Made by a program: the position numbers and the translations under genes
Shown: positions 25,232 through 34,695 of the stretch, one piece after another
How positions within the stretch are numbered: position 1 is the stretch's first letter
Layout: every line of letters starts with the position of its first letter
Assembly: GCF_005405925.1 (NCBI RefSeq)
Contig: NZ_BJHV01000001.1
Location: 9,672,001-9,736,000 of the forward strand
DNA: 64,000 nucleotides
Reading direction: 5' to 3'
From: Streptomyces antimycoticus
Lineage (GTDB): Bacteria > Actinomycetota > Actinomycetes > Streptomycetales > Streptomycetaceae
Notes under the pieces: generated by a model
The model's input: the letters and a program-made list of their open reading frames with translations, nothing else
Told to the model about the DNA's origin: nothing
Databases searched by the model: none

Positions 25232-26491
25232 ATGACCAATCTGTCGCCGCAGCTCCGTCAAGCCACTCCGGTGGTCGCCGTCCGAGGAGAGGGCGCCTAC
25301 ATCGACGGCGAGGACGGGCGGCGATACCTCGACTTCACCGCGGGCATCGGCGTCACCAGCACCGGGCACTGCCATCCGCGGGTCGTCGCCGCCGCGCAGG
25401 AGCAGGTGGGCACGCTCATCCACGGCCAGTACACGACCGTCATGCACCCACCGCTGCGGCGGCTGGTCGAGAAGCTGGGCGAGGTGCTTCCCACCGGCCT
25501 CGACAGTCTGTTCTTCTCCAACTCCGGCAGCGAGGCCGTCGAATCGGCCCTGCGCCTCGCCCGCCAGGCCACCGGCCGGCCCAACGTCCTGGTCTGCCAC
25601 GGCGGATTCCACGGCCGCACGGTGGCCGCCGCCTCCATGACCACCTCCGGCACCCGTTTCCGCTCCGGCTTCTCGCCCCTGATGAGCGGCGTCGTGGTGA
25701 CTCCGTTTCCCACGGCCTACCGGTACGGCTGGGACGAGGAGACCGCGACCGGGTTCGCCCTGCGGGAGCTGGACTACGTCCTGCAGACCATCTCCCCGCC
25801 CGACGACACCGCCGCGATCATCGTCGAACCGGTGCTCGGCGAGGGCGGCTACGTACCCGCCACCGAGGGCTTCCTGCAGGGCCTGCGGGAGCGGGCCGAC
25901 CGCCATGGCTTCCTGCTGATCCTGGACGAGGTGCAGACCGGGGTGGGCCGCACCGGACGGTTCTGGGGCCATGACCACTTCGGCATCCGCCCCGACATCC
26001 TGGTCACCGCCAAGGGACTGGCCAGCGGCTTCCCGCTGTCCGGCATCGCCGCCTCCGAGGAGCTGATGAGCAAGGCATGGCCCGGCTCCCAGGGCGGCAC
26101 CTACGGCGCCAACGCCGTGGCCTGCGCGGCCGCCGCCGCCACCCTCGACGTGGTCCGCGAGGAGAACCTGGTGGCCAACGCCGAGGCCATGGGGGCGCGG
26201 CTGCGCAGCGGTCTGGAGGACGTGGCCGCCAAGACCCCGGCCATCGGCGATGTGCGCGGCCTCGGCCTCATGCTGGCCAGCGAGTTCGTCACCGAGGACG
26301 GGGAGCCGGACCCGGCGACCGCGGCCCGGGTACAGCGCGCCGCCGTGGACGAGGGACTGTTGCTGCTCCTGTGCGGGGCCTGGAACCATGTGGTCCGGAT
26401 GATCCCCGCCCTCGTCGTCGACGAAGCGGCGATCGACGAGGGTCTGCGCGCCTGGTCCGCCGCCGTCAGCGCCGGAACAGCGGACTCCTGA
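25232..26491 (+). CDS. gabT: 4-aminobutyrate aminotransferase (class III)
   Basis: A 419 aa class III PLP aminotransferase. Seen in order: FFSNSGSEAVESALRLARQA (phosphate-binding region, about 94-113), FHGRTVAA, the PLP-ring Asp in ILDEVQTGVGRTG (Asp232) and the catalytic lysine in VTAKGLASGFP (Lys261). It transfers the amino group of GABA or a similar omega-amino acid to 2-oxoglutarate. Gene neighbours (pucR, aldehyde dehydrogenase) favour GABA over ornithine or acetylornithine. The ATG at 25232 has GGGAGAG upstream. It is followed at 89 bases by gabD, with an intercistronic hairpin between. Length is normal for the family. Confidence 0.88.
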   Translation: MTNLSPQLRQATPVVAVRGEGAYIDGEDGRRYLDFTAGIGVTSTGHCHPRVVAAAQEQVGTLIHGQYTTVMHPPLRRLVEKLGEVLPTGLDSLFFSNSGSEAVESALRLARQATGRPNVLVCHGGFHGRTVAAASMTTSGTRFRSGFSPLMSGVVVTPFPTAYRYGWDEETATGFALRELDYVLQTISPPDDTAAIIVEPVLGEGGYVPATEGFLQGLRERADRHGFLLILDEVQTGVGRTGRFWGHDHFGIRPDILVTAKGLASGFPLSGIAASEELMSKAWPGSQGGTYGANAVACAAAAATLDVVREENLVANAEAMGARLRSGLEDVAAKTPAIGDVRGLGLMLASEFVTEDGEPDPATAARVQRAAVDEGLLLLLCGAWNHVVRMIPALVVDEAAIDEGLRAWSAAVSAGTADS

Positions 26492-26528
26492 CGCGCACCG
26501 CACATCGCCCAACGGGAGCCCGATCCGC

Positions 26529-26557
26529 CCGCCGGTCCGAACCCCTCGGACCGGCGG
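26529..26557 (+). terminator. Intercistronic hairpin gabT-gabD
   Basis: A perfect 12-bp stem (26529-26540 with 26546-26557) and a 5-base loop, lying 8 bases before the gabD ribosome site. It may attenuate read-through or stabilise the gabT message. Confidence 0.5.
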
Positions 26558-26580
26558 CGGTCACGAAGGAGATTGCCCCT

Positions 26581-28053
26581 ATGTCCACCCCCTCGTACCC
26601 CTCGGCCGCCGAGGTCCTCGCGGCGGTGCCCAAGCAGCTCTACATCGCCGGGTCGTGGTCCGACGCGGCCGGCGGTCAGACCATGCCGGTCGACGACCCG
26701 GCCACCGGTGAGGTGCTGTGCGAGGTCGCCGACGCCGCCCCCGCCGACGGACAGCGCGCCCTGGCCGCCGCCGAGGACGCCCAGGAGAAGTGGGCGGCCA
26801 CCGCGCCCCGCGCGCGCAGCGAGATCCTGCGCCGCGCCTATGAGCTGATCATGGAGCGGGCCGACGCGCTCGCCGCGCTGATGACGGCCGAGATGGGCAA
26901 GCCGCTGGCCGAGGCGCGGGGCGAGGCGGCCTACGCCGCGGAGTTCTTCCGCTGGTTCTCGGAAGAGGCCGTGCGCATCGAGGGCGGGTTCTCCACGCTG
27001 CCGGACGGCAGGAACCGCATGCTGCTGATGCGCCGCCCGGTCGGCCCCTGTCTGCTCGTCACGCCGTGGAACTTCCCGCTGGCCATGGGCACCCGCAAGA
27101 TCGGCCCCGCCATCGCCGCGGGCTGCACCATGGTGCTCAAGCCCGCCCCGCAGACCCCGCTGTCCAGCCTCGCGCTGGCCGGCATCCTGGCGGAGGCGGG
27201 GCTTCCGGCCGGGGTGCTCAACGTGGTCACGACCTCCCGCGCGGGCGAGGTCGTGGAGCCGCTGCTGACCGGCGGACACGTCCGCAAGCTCTCCTTCACC
27301 GGTTCCACCCAGGTTGGCCGCACCCTGCTCGCCCAGTGCGCGCCCGCGGTGGTCCGCACCTCCATGGAGCTCGGCGGCAACGCCCCCTTCATCGTCTTCG
27401 AGGACGCCGACCTCGACGTCGCGGTCGAGGGCGCCATGACCGCCAAGATGCGCAACATGGGCGAGGCGTGCACGGCGGCCAACCGGTTCTTCGTCCACTC
27501 CTCCGTCGCGGCCGAGTTCGCCGACCGGCTCGCCCGCCGCATGGGCGCGCTGGAGGTCGGCCCCGGCAGCCGGGCCGGTGTCGACGTCGGGCCGCTGATC
27601 GACCAGGCCGGCCGTGCCAAGGTCGAGGAGCTCGTCGCGGACGCCGTGGCGCGCGGTGCCGAGGTCCTGGTCGGCGGCAGCACCCCCGAGGGCCCCGGCT
27701 GCTTCTACCCGCCCACGGTGCTCACCGGCGTCTCCCCGGCCAGCCGGCTGATGGGGACCGAGATCTTCGGTCCGGTCGCGGCCGTTCTCACCTTCGAAGA
27801 CGAGGACGAGGTCGTCGCCACCGCCAACAGCACCGAATGGGGCCTGGTGGGCTATGTGTTCACCCAGGACCTCAGCCGTTCGCTGCGGGTGAGCGAGCGG
27901 CTCGAGGTCGGCATGGTCGGCCTCAACACCGGTCTGGTCTCCAACCCCGCGGCCCCCTTCGGCGGCGTCAAACAGTCCGGGCTCGGACGCGAGGGCGGCC
28001 GCGTCGGCATCGACGAGTTCCTGGAGTACAAGTACGTCGCGGTGCCGGCCTGA
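26581..28053 (+). CDS. gabD: NAD(P)-dependent succinate-semialdehyde dehydrogenase
   Basis: A 490 aa aldehyde dehydrogenase. Visible: TPWNFPLAMGTRK (about 161-173), the cofactor motif FTGSTQVGR (about 239-247), the general base in MELGGNAPF (Glu263) and the nucleophile in MGEACTAANRF (Cys297). Strong resemblance to GabD, together with gabT immediately upstream, indicates oxidation of succinic semialdehyde to succinate, the second step of GABA breakdown feeding the TCA cycle. AAGGAG precedes the ATG at good distance. Length and all catalytic residues are as expected. Confidence 0.9.
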   Translation: MSTPSYPSAAEVLAAVPKQLYIAGSWSDAAGGQTMPVDDPATGEVLCEVADAAPADGQRALAAAEDAQEKWAATAPRARSEILRRAYELIMERADALAALMTAEMGKPLAEARGEAAYAAEFFRWFSEEAVRIEGGFSTLPDGRNRMLLMRRPVGPCLLVTPWNFPLAMGTRKIGPAIAAGCTMVLKPAPQTPLSSLALAGILAEAGLPAGVLNVVTTSRAGEVVEPLLTGGHVRKLSFTGSTQVGRTLLAQCAPAVVRTSMELGGNAPFIVFEDADLDVAVEGAMTAKMRNMGEACTAANRFFVHSSVAAEFADRLARRMGALEVGPGSRAGVDVGPLIDQAGRAKVEELVADAVARGAEVLVGGSTPEGPGCFYPPTVLTGVSPASRLMGTEIFGPVAAVLTFEDEDEVVATANSTEWGLVGYVFTQDLSRSLRVSERLEVGMVGLNTGLVSNPAAPFGGVKQSGLGREGGRVGIDEFLEYKYVAVPA

Positions 28054-28164
28054 CGACCGCCCTCACCGCCGAACCACCGGGAGCACATGCCGGAACCGCC
28101 GCGCGCGCCCGGGCGTTGCCTTCATGACGCGTTGCCTCCAGATACGCGGCGGTGAGGAGCGGAC

Positions 28165-29544
28165 ATGGGCGAGTTGGTGCCCGGCGGAAACCAGGCGCTG
28201 CCCGACGGCGCGCTGACCATCCGGGTGCCGGGCCCGTTCGACCTGTCCGCGCTGATCACCGGCGAGGACGGCAAGGTCGCGGGTGACGGTGACTTCGTCT
28301 TCTTCAACCAGCCCACCGCGCCCGGCGCCCGGCTGGACGGCGACACCGTCACCCTGCGGCCCCGGGGGCTGCGGCCCGGCGCCGCCCGGGTCACCCTCGT
28401 CATCAGCCCCGCCGACCCGGGCACCCCGCTCGGGCGGCTGCCGGCGCCCGTGCTGAGCGTCCTGGACGAGCGGGGAGCGCGGCTGGCCCGGTTCGCCCCG
28501 CCGCGCCCCGCGGCGGAGACGGTGCTGCTGCTCGCCGAGATCTACCGTCGCGGTGGCGGATGGAAGGTGCGGGCGATCGGCCAGGGGTACGCCGACGGAC
28601 TGGCCGGTGTGGCGCGGGACTTCGGCGTGGATGTCGCCGACGACGGAGCCCCGCCCCCGCCCGGGCCGACCACTCGGCCCACGCCCCCGCCGACCACTCG
28701 GGCCGGGACCGCGCCTTCCGCCCGGGGCATGCCCGCGCCTCCTTCCTACCCGCCCGCCGACGGGGCCTCACGACACGCCCTGGAGGTGGTGAACGCGGGG
28801 CGGGCACGGGCCCGGGCCGCCCCCGTGGCCCTTGACGGACGGCTGACCGCCGCAGCCGAGGCGCACGCCCGGGCCATGGCCGCCCACGGTGCGTTGGCGC
28901 TGGAGACCCCGGACGGTACATCGCTCTTCCACCGGATCGCCGCGCACGGATACACCCCGCTGACCATCGCCGAGCACATCGTCTCCGGGCCGCGCACCCC
29001 GCGGGAGTTCGTGGACTACTGCCTCGAAGGCGACGAGAGCCGGGGCCCGTTCCACGATCCGGCCCTCGTCCACCTGGGCATCGGCCGGGCCGACGGCTCC
29101 ACCACCGGGGACGTCTACTGGACGGCGGTATGGGCCCGGCCGTTCACCCCGGACGGACTGCTGCGTCTGGCATCCGAGGTCATCGCCCTCACCAACGCGG
29201 AGCGCGCCGCCGCCCGGCTGGCACCGCTCGCCCCGGACCCGCGGCTGACGGCGGCCGCGCAGGCGCACAGCGATGACATGGTGGCCCGCGACTTCTACTC
29301 CCACACCGGCCCCGAAGGACATCAGCCCTGGGACCGGGCGCGAGCCGCCGGGGCCACGCACCGCGGCATCGGCGAGAACATCGCATGCGGCCAGCGCTCC
29401 CCGGCGGAGGTGGTGCGCGGCTGGATGAACAGCCCGGGCCATCGCGCCAACATCCTGAAGCCCGACTTCACCCATATCGGCGTCGGCCACGCCACCGGCA
29501 GCCGCGCGGGCACGTACTGGACGCAGGTCTTCGGCGCCGTCTGA
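28165..29544 (+). CDS. TerD-like domain fused to two CAP domains
   Basis: A 459 aa protein. Residues about 1-165 look like a TerD/Ter-stress domain (LVPGGNQALPDGALTIRVPG, FFNQPTAPGA, LLAEIYRRGGGWKVRAIGQG). A Pro/Thr linker (about 170-195) has a repeated TTRPTPPP-like motif. Then come two CAP (SCP/PR-1) domains: the first (about 205-330) is degenerate, with AEHIVSG instead of GENI; the second (about 335-458) is canonical, with HTGPEGHQPWDRARAAG, GIGENIACG and MNSPGHRANILKP. TerD proteins are cytosolic calcium-binding stress proteins, whereas CAP domains are mostly secreted; no signal peptide is seen, so location is uncertain. ATG is preceded by a GAGG-like site. Confidence 0.8.
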   Translation: MGELVPGGNQALPDGALTIRVPGPFDLSALITGEDGKVAGDGDFVFFNQPTAPGARLDGDTVTLRPRGLRPGAARVTLVISPADPGTPLGRLPAPVLSVLDERGARLARFAPPRPAAETVLLLAEIYRRGGGWKVRAIGQGYADGLAGVARDFGVDVADDGAPPPPGPTTRPTPPPTTRAGTAPSARGMPAPPSYPPADGASRHALEVVNAGRARARAAPVALDGRLTAAAEAHARAMAAHGALALETPDGTSLFHRIAAHGYTPLTIAEHIVSGPRTPREFVDYCLEGDESRGPFHDPALVHLGIGRADGSTTGDVYWTAVWARPFTPDGLLRLASEVIALTNAERAAARLAPLAPDPRLTAAAQAHSDDMVARDFYSHTGPEGHQPWDRARAAGATHRGIGENIACGQRSPAEVVRGWMNSPGHRANILKPDFTHIGVGHATGSRAGTYWTQVFGAV

Positions 29545-29596
29545 CGACCTCGGTCGGCGGTCCCGGTCGATGGTCCCCCGGCCGACGGCGCAAGGG

Positions 29597-30330
29597 TCAG
29601 GTGCGGGACTCCAACTGCTGTCGCGTGGCGGACCCGTACACCCCGTTCGCGTCGCCCCGGATCCCGTACCACACCTGGAACCGGGAGACGGCCTGGGCCA
29701 GGGTCTGGTCGTACTGCCCGTTGACCGGCCCGTCCTGATACACGTTCGGAATCCGCAGCAGCCGCTTCTGGAGCTCGGTCACCTCAGGGCCGGTGTCCCC
29801 GAGGGTCAGCACATCGCCCGGATCGCCCGGCGGCGGTAACGCGCCGTCCGGCGGCTGCGAGGCGGGCGCGCTCGGCGTCCCCGGCGCGGCGGAGGTCGGG
29901 GGCGCCGTCGGCGTGGCCGACGCACCGCCCTCGGCCGCACCGGACGCCGAGTCCCGGGGCACCATCACCACCAGCGAGAGGGCGACCCCCGCGCCGATTC
30001 CGGCCAGCACCAGCAGGGCGGCCCTGGGGTAGTGCCGCCCGGCCGGGGCGGGCGGCTCGGCCGGACGGGGCGGCTCGGCCGGTGCCCCCTGAACCGGCCA
30101 GGCGTCGGCCGCGGCCGGACCGCCGGTGATCTCCTGGGTGTCCGCATCCGCCATGGGCGGCGCCTCGGGGGAAGTTCGGTGCCCGGCGGCCGGAAGAGGT
30201 CGAGCTCCTCCATCCATCCCTCGACCGGCCCCTCCGAGTCGTCGTCGTACTCCGGCGTCGCACGGAAGATCGCGGTCGGCTCGAGCACCTCGCGCCCGGC
30301 CGGCCGGTCCGGATCGGGTTCGGCTGCCAT
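29597..30330 (-). CDS. Membrane-anchored peptidoglycan-binding protein (frameshifted)
   Basis: About 244 aa if repaired. The true start is the ATG at 30330, behind a perfect AAGGAGG. An acidic cytoplasmic part (EPDPDRPAGREVLEPTAIF) runs until the G run at 30167-30171; with one extra base there the protein continues as EAPPMADADTQEITGGPAAA, a single transmembrane helix (ALLVLAGIGAGVALSLVVMV), a Pro/Ala-rich linker and a PG_binding_1 domain (VTELQKRLLRIPNVYQDGPV, YDQTLAQAVSRFQVWYGIRG). As sequenced, the two parts are in different frames. It likely links the membrane to the wall; no catalytic domain is present. Divergent from the FAD monooxygenase. Confidence 0.75.
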
Positions 30331-30503
30331 ACAGACCTCCTTATGCGCCCCACACCATCACGCGGGGATACGGACGCGGGCCCGGCAGGATTCAAGCCGA
30401 TCGTGATCGGGCCCACGCGCGGCCCCGGTGTGGCGTGCCGTCAGGGGGTAATTCCTCCTGAGAGGGTGCCCATGGCCTCGGGGACGTCGAAGGGAGCCGT
30501 GAG

Positions 30504-31757
30504 ATGGAGCGGACCACATGCTGTGTGGTGGGCGGCGGGCCCGCCGGGATGGTCCTCGGACTGCTGCTGGCCCGGGCCGGGGTGGAGGTCACCGTCCTGG
30601 AGAAACACGGGGACTTCCTGCGTGACTTCCGCGGCGACACGGTCCATCCCAGCACGCTGCGGCTCCTGGACGACCTGGGCCTCGCCGACCGGTTCGCGGC
30701 GCTGCCGCAGCGGCATGTGCGCTCCATCCGGCTGCCCATCGGACGGGACGGCGATCTGTTCACGGTCGGCGAGATCAGCTCGCTGCCGGGGAAGTACAAC
30801 TACGTCGCGATGGTGCCGCAGTGGGATCTGCTCGATCTGCTGGCGAACGAGGCCAAGCGGGAGCCCACCTTCCAACTGCGCATGAACACCGAGGTGACCT
30901 CCTTCCTCATGGAGTGCGGACGGGTCACCGGAGTGCGCTACCGCGACCGCGTCGCCGGCTCCACCGGCGAGCTGCGCGCCACCCTCACCGTGGCCTGCGA
31001 CGGCCGGGGGTCGCTCGCCCGCGCCCTGCCCGAGCTGGGGCTGCGGGAATTCCCCTGTCCGATGGACGTCTGGTGGTTCCGGCTGCCACGCGAGGAGCGC
31101 GACCCGCAGGGGCTGGTGGGCAACGCCGGTGACCGCTATCTCACGGCCATGATCGACCGCGGGGACTACTGGCAGTGCGCCGCCCTGATCCCCAAGGGCG
31201 CCGACGACGCCTGGCGCGCCCAGGGCCTCGACCAGTTCCTCGCCTCGTTCGCCGAGGCCACGCCATGGATACGGCACGGCGTGGCCGACCGCGAACCCCG
31301 CCCGCGGTCCTGGGACGAGGTCAAGCTGCTGGACGTCCGGATGGACCGGCTCCGCCGCTGGCACCGCCCCGGACTGCTGTGCATCGGGGACGCGGCTCAC
31401 GCGATGTCGCCCGTGTTCGGGATCGGCATCAACCTCGCCGTCGAGGATGCCGTCGCCGCCGCCCGCCATCTGGCCGAGCCGCTGCGGAAGGGCACCGTGG
31501 GCCTCGCCGATGTACGCGCCGTCCAGCGCCGCCGGTGGCCGACCGCCGCCGGGACGCAGCTACTGCAGCGGATCGCCCACACACGGGTCATCGAGCCGCT
31601 GCTGCAGGGGCGTTCACCGGGCATCGCGGGTCAGCCGTTGCGGCTGGCCCAGGTGCTCACCAAGGCGCCCTGGTTGAAGCGGGGGCCCGCGTACTTCCTC
31701 GCCTACGGCGCCGGCCGTGAGCGGCCGCCGGCCGCCTCGCTGCGCCGTTCCGGATGA
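30504..31757 (+). CDS. FAD-dependent aromatic hydroxylase-like monooxygenase
   Basis: A 417 aa flavoprotein of the PHBH/UbiH class A monooxygenase family. The N-terminal Rossmann motif is VVGGGPAGMVLGLLLARAGV; FRGDTVHPSTLRLLDDLGL follows; the DG motif is TVACDGRGSLAR, and the GD motif is LCIGDAAHAMSPVFGIGINL. Such enzymes use NAD(P)H and oxygen to hydroxylate aromatic or similar substrates. The nearest relatives in Streptomyces are usually orphan oxidoreductases or tailoring enzymes; no pathway partner is adjacent. The ATG is preceded by GGAG. A perfect 15-bp hairpin separates it from the convergent permease. Confidence 0.85.
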   Translation: MERTTCCVVGGGPAGMVLGLLLARAGVEVTVLEKHGDFLRDFRGDTVHPSTLRLLDDLGLADRFAALPQRHVRSIRLPIGRDGDLFTVGEISSLPGKYNYVAMVPQWDLLDLLANEAKREPTFQLRMNTEVTSFLMECGRVTGVRYRDRVAGSTGELRATLTVACDGRGSLARALPELGLREFPCPMDVWWFRLPREERDPQGLVGNAGDRYLTAMIDRGDYWQCAALIPKGADDAWRAQGLDQFLASFAEATPWIRHGVADREPRPRSWDEVKLLDVRMDRLRRWHRPGLLCIGDAAHAMSPVFGIGINLAVEDAVAAARHLAEPLRKGTVGLADVRAVQRRRWPTAAGTQLLQRIAHTRVIEPLLQGRSPGIAGQPLRLAQVLTKAPWLKRGPAYFLAYGAGRERPPAASLRRSG

Positions 31758-31769
31758 GGCCGATCGCGC

Positions 31770-31806
31770 GGAACCGGGGTGCGGAATCCCTCCGCACCCC
31801 GGTTCC
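31770..31806. terminator. Perfect 15-bp hairpin, bidirectional terminator
   Basis: 31770-31784 pairs exactly with 31792-31806 around a 7-base loop, between the stop codons of the FAD monooxygenase and the permease. Confidence 0.85.
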
Positions 31807-31818
31807 GGACAGCCACGT

Positions 31819-33339
31819 TCAGACGATGCCCTCGGCGATCTCCGCCTGTTCGCGCGCCGTGCCGTACGCGGAGGGCGTGTTGTACGAGCGGCGGGCCACG
31901 AACCACCAGATCGTGGCCAGCAGCAGCACCACGGCCAGGGCGATCGAGGCGTAGTTCATCGAGTCGGCCGTCACCGGACTGGACTGCGGCAGACAGAACA
32001 GCACCGTCACCACGGCCACCCACACCACCGCGATCCAGCCCACCGGTTTGCTCCAGCGGCCCAGGTGCCACGGGCCCCGCTGGAACCGGTCCCCGGCGCG
32101 CAGCCGCAGGAAGATGGGGATGGCGTAGGCGGGGGTGATCCCGATGACGTTGATGGCGGTCACCGCGCCGTAGGCCGTCTCGGAGTACAGGGACGGCAGG
32201 GCCAGCACACACGCGACCGCCACCGACAGCCAGACCGCGTGCACCGGCGTCTGGGTGCGGGAGCTGACCCGCTGCCACAGCCGTGAGCCGGGCAGCGCGC
32301 CGTCCCGGCTGAAGGCGAACACCATCCGGCTGGCCGCCGCCACCTCGGCGTTCCCGCAGAACAGCTGCGCCACGATGACGATGAGCAGCATCGCGGTGGC
32401 ACCGCTCGTCCCCAGGGCGTCGATCAGGATCTGCGCCGGGGGCACTCCGGTGGCGCTCTTCTGCGTACCGGCGTAGTCCTGGATGGCGAAGGTGAGCCCG
32501 GCCAGCAGCACGAATCCGGCCACCCAGGACACCCAGATGGCGCGGACGATCCCCCGGGCGGCGAAGACGGAGGCGTTGGAGGTCTCCTCGGACAGATGCG
32601 CGGAGGCGTCGTAGCCGGAGAAGGTGTACTGGGCGAGCAGCAGTCCGATCGCGCCCACGTACAGCGGATTCGACCAGCCGGTGTCATTGACGAAGTCGGT
32701 GAAGACGAACTCGGGCGACTGGTGGTGGGAGGGCACGATGGCCAGCGCGCCGACGATGATGGCGACGCCGGCCAGATGCCACCACACACTGACCGAGTTG
32801 AGCACGCTGACCAGCCGCACCCCGAACAGATTCAGCGCCGCGTGCACCAGCAGAATGCAGACGAAGATGACCATGGTCGATTCCGGTGTGGGATCGAATC
32901 CCCACTGGAGGTTGAAGAGCGCGCCGGTGAACAGGGCGGCGCCGTAGTCGATTCCGGCGATCGCCCCGAGCAGCCCCAGCAGATTGAGCCAGCCGGTGTA
33001 CCAGCCCCAGGTCCGTCCGCCCAGCCGGTCGGCCATGTAGTACAGCGCTCCCGAGGTGGGATACGCGCTGGTCACCTCGGCGAGGGCGAGCCCGACGCAC
33101 AGGACGAAGAGCCCCACTCCGGCCCAGCCCCACATCATGACCGCGGGGCCTCCGGTGTCCAGCCCGAAGCCGTACAGCGTCATGCAGCCGGAGAGAATGG
33201 AGATGACCGAGAAACTGATGGCGAAATTGCCGAACCCGCCCATGCGGCGGGCCAGTACGGGTTGATAGCCGAGCTCACGCAGCCGCTGTTCGTCATCCCG
33301 TTGGGGAGCGGGACCCGAACTCGACCATGCCGTGGACAT
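31819..33339 (-). CDS. APC-family amino acid permease
   Basis: A 506 aa membrane protein of the amino acid-polyamine-organocation superfamily, with about 12 hydrophobic segments. Family signs: LARRMGGFGNFAISFSVIS near the N-terminus, ALAEVTSAYPTSGALYYMAD, FSGYDASAHLSEETSNAS and FAFSRDGALPGS. The SAYPTSGALYYMA and ETSNAS patterns resemble GABA/choline-type permeases of actinobacteria and yeast (Bat1/Uga4-like), so it may move GABA or a related amine; the gabT-gabD genes lie 4 kb away, but this link is only suggestive. The ATG at 33339 has GGGAGG upstream; a longer open frame upstream lacks homology. Confidence 0.88.
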   Translation of the reverse strand: MSTAWSSSGPAPQRDDEQRLRELGYQPVLARRMGGFGNFAISFSVISILSGCMTLYGFGLDTGGPAVMMWGWAGVGLFVLCVGLALAEVTSAYPTSGALYYMADRLGGRTWGWYTGWLNLLGLLGAIAGIDYGAALFTGALFNLQWGFDPTPESTMVIFVCILLVHAALNLFGVRLVSVLNSVSVWWHLAGVAIIVGALAIVPSHHQSPEFVFTDFVNDTGWSNPLYVGAIGLLLAQYTFSGYDASAHLSEETSNASVFAARGIVRAIWVSWVAGFVLLAGLTFAIQDYAGTQKSATGVPPAQILIDALGTSGATAMLLIVIVAQLFCGNAEVAAASRMVFAFSRDGALPGSRLWQRVSSRTQTPVHAVWLSVAVACVLALPSLYSETAYGAVTAINVIGITPAYAIPIFLRLRAGDRFQRGPWHLGRWSKPVGWIAVVWVAVVTVLFCLPQSSPVTADSMNYASIALAVVLLLATIWWFVARRSYNTPSAYGTAREQAEIAEGIV

Positions 33340-33454
33340 GAATGTACCTCCCGGATGCTGGGGCGGGCGAGGGTGGTGGTACAGGTGGGGAAATCGGTCT
33401 GGCGGAAGGGCAGTTGGGGGAGCGGTGGTCGGGCACGCCGGGGAGGACCCCGGC

Positions 33455-34462
33455 TCAGCCGCCGACCCCGGGTCTTGGCCCGCGGGCGCCGGCCAGCGAG
33501 CGGACCCGGGCGCGAAGAAACATTTCTTCAGCGACGGCGCGGTCGGCGGGGTCGGGGGTGCGGTAGGCCCAGGGGAGCGGGGTGAAGTACGGTCCCAGCG
33601 CCTCGAAGACGCGGGCCGCGTCGGAGAACCGCAGCGCGCCCCACAGGGCGTGCGCCAGATGGTTGAGATCCAGCAGTGAACTCGTCGCGAGATCCGCGTG
33701 GTCGAACCAGCCGTGCAGCGCCTTCTGGGCGTCCCGGGTGGCGTCCTCGGTGGCCCAGTGCAGGTCGAGCGCCTTCTCGTAGCCCCGCTCCTCGCGGTAC
33801 CGCTCGACGTGCACATACAGCGGCAGTACCTGCAGCGCCGACTGACCGGGCGCGCTCGAGGACACCCACTGCGCGAAGTTGACCGCCTCGGCCAGCGAAC
33901 CTCCGGCCCGCCGGGCGTACACGAACTGCAGCATCCGGTGGTACGCCTCGCGGTTGTACGGATCGCGCCGGTCGGCCTCCGCCAGCAGCCCCCAGGGCCC
34001 GGGGAACAGCAGCGGACCGGGCGGGGGCACCCGGTGCTCCTCCTGCCGCTGCTCCTTGTCCAACTGCGCCAGGGCCAGCAGACACACCCAGGGCACCGGA
34101 TCCGCCGGGGAGTGGTGCGCGGCCAACTGGCAGGACTGCCACGCCTCCCGCCACAGCTCCCGGGTGCGGCGATGTCCCTCGCGGTGGGCGCGCACCGCGC
34201 GTTCCACCCCCACCCGGGCGCCCATCACCAGCGCCGCCACGCTCTGTGGCTCCTCGGCCCGCCACGCGTCCACCACAGTGGATCCGGCCGCGGCCGTGGC
34301 CAGCACCTGGGTCCGCTGGGTCCACAGCGCCCACGTGGGAGTCTCCGCCAGCAGATTGCGCATCGATATCCAGCGTCCGGTGCGCAGATCCTGCAGCGCG
34401 ATGCGCAGTCCGCCGTCATACCCCGCGGGGTGGTACACGGGGCGGAACTCTTCCTCGGGCAT
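33455..34462 (-). CDS. Conserved hypothetical protein, helical-repeat-like
   Basis: A 335 aa protein I cannot assign. The sequence is rich in Trp, Ala, Arg and Glu, and looks alpha-helical with possible TPR-like turns (DPYNREAYHRMLQFVYARRA, HLAHALWGALRFSDAARVFE). No signal peptide or membrane helix. It begins MPEEEFRPVYHPAGYDGGLR and ends in a Gly/Arg-rich tail. Conserved internal Trp and His residues (YFTPLPWAYR) suggest a genuine fold rather than a chance frame. It lies 115 bases upstream of the permease in the same direction. It is divergent from the glycerol operon. Confidence 0.65.
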   Translation of the reverse strand: MPEEEFRPVYHPAGYDGGLRIALQDLRTGRWISMRNLLAETPTWALWTQRTQVLATAAAGSTVVDAWRAEEPQSVAALVMGARVGVERAVRAHREGHRRTRELWREAWQSCQLAAHHSPADPVPWVCLLALAQLDKEQRQEEHRVPPPGPLLFPGPWGLLAEADRRDPYNREAYHRMLQFVYARRAGGSLAEAVNFAQWVSSSAPGQSALQVLPLYVHVERYREERGYEKALDLHWATEDATRDAQKALHGWFDHADLATSSLLDLNHLAHALWGALRFSDAARVFEALGPYFTPLPWAYRTPDPADRAVAEEMFLRARVRSLAGARGPRPGVGG

Positions 34463-34695
34463 CGGATGACTTTCGTACGGAGCTGACGTACCTGACGCGG
34501 AAAACGAGGGGCCTGGGGGATGGTTGCACGGATCCTATAGTCCCGCCGCGGCGTCTCGGGCACGGGGGACCACGGGCGTGCCCGGATCGGCCGTCTTGAC
34601 GCCCGCCCCGCGCCTGCACCAGGCTTTCCGGCAAGATCCCCGCGCACCGCCCCCCGAGCCCGAGCGATCCACCCGTCCCGAGCGAAGAACCGGAC

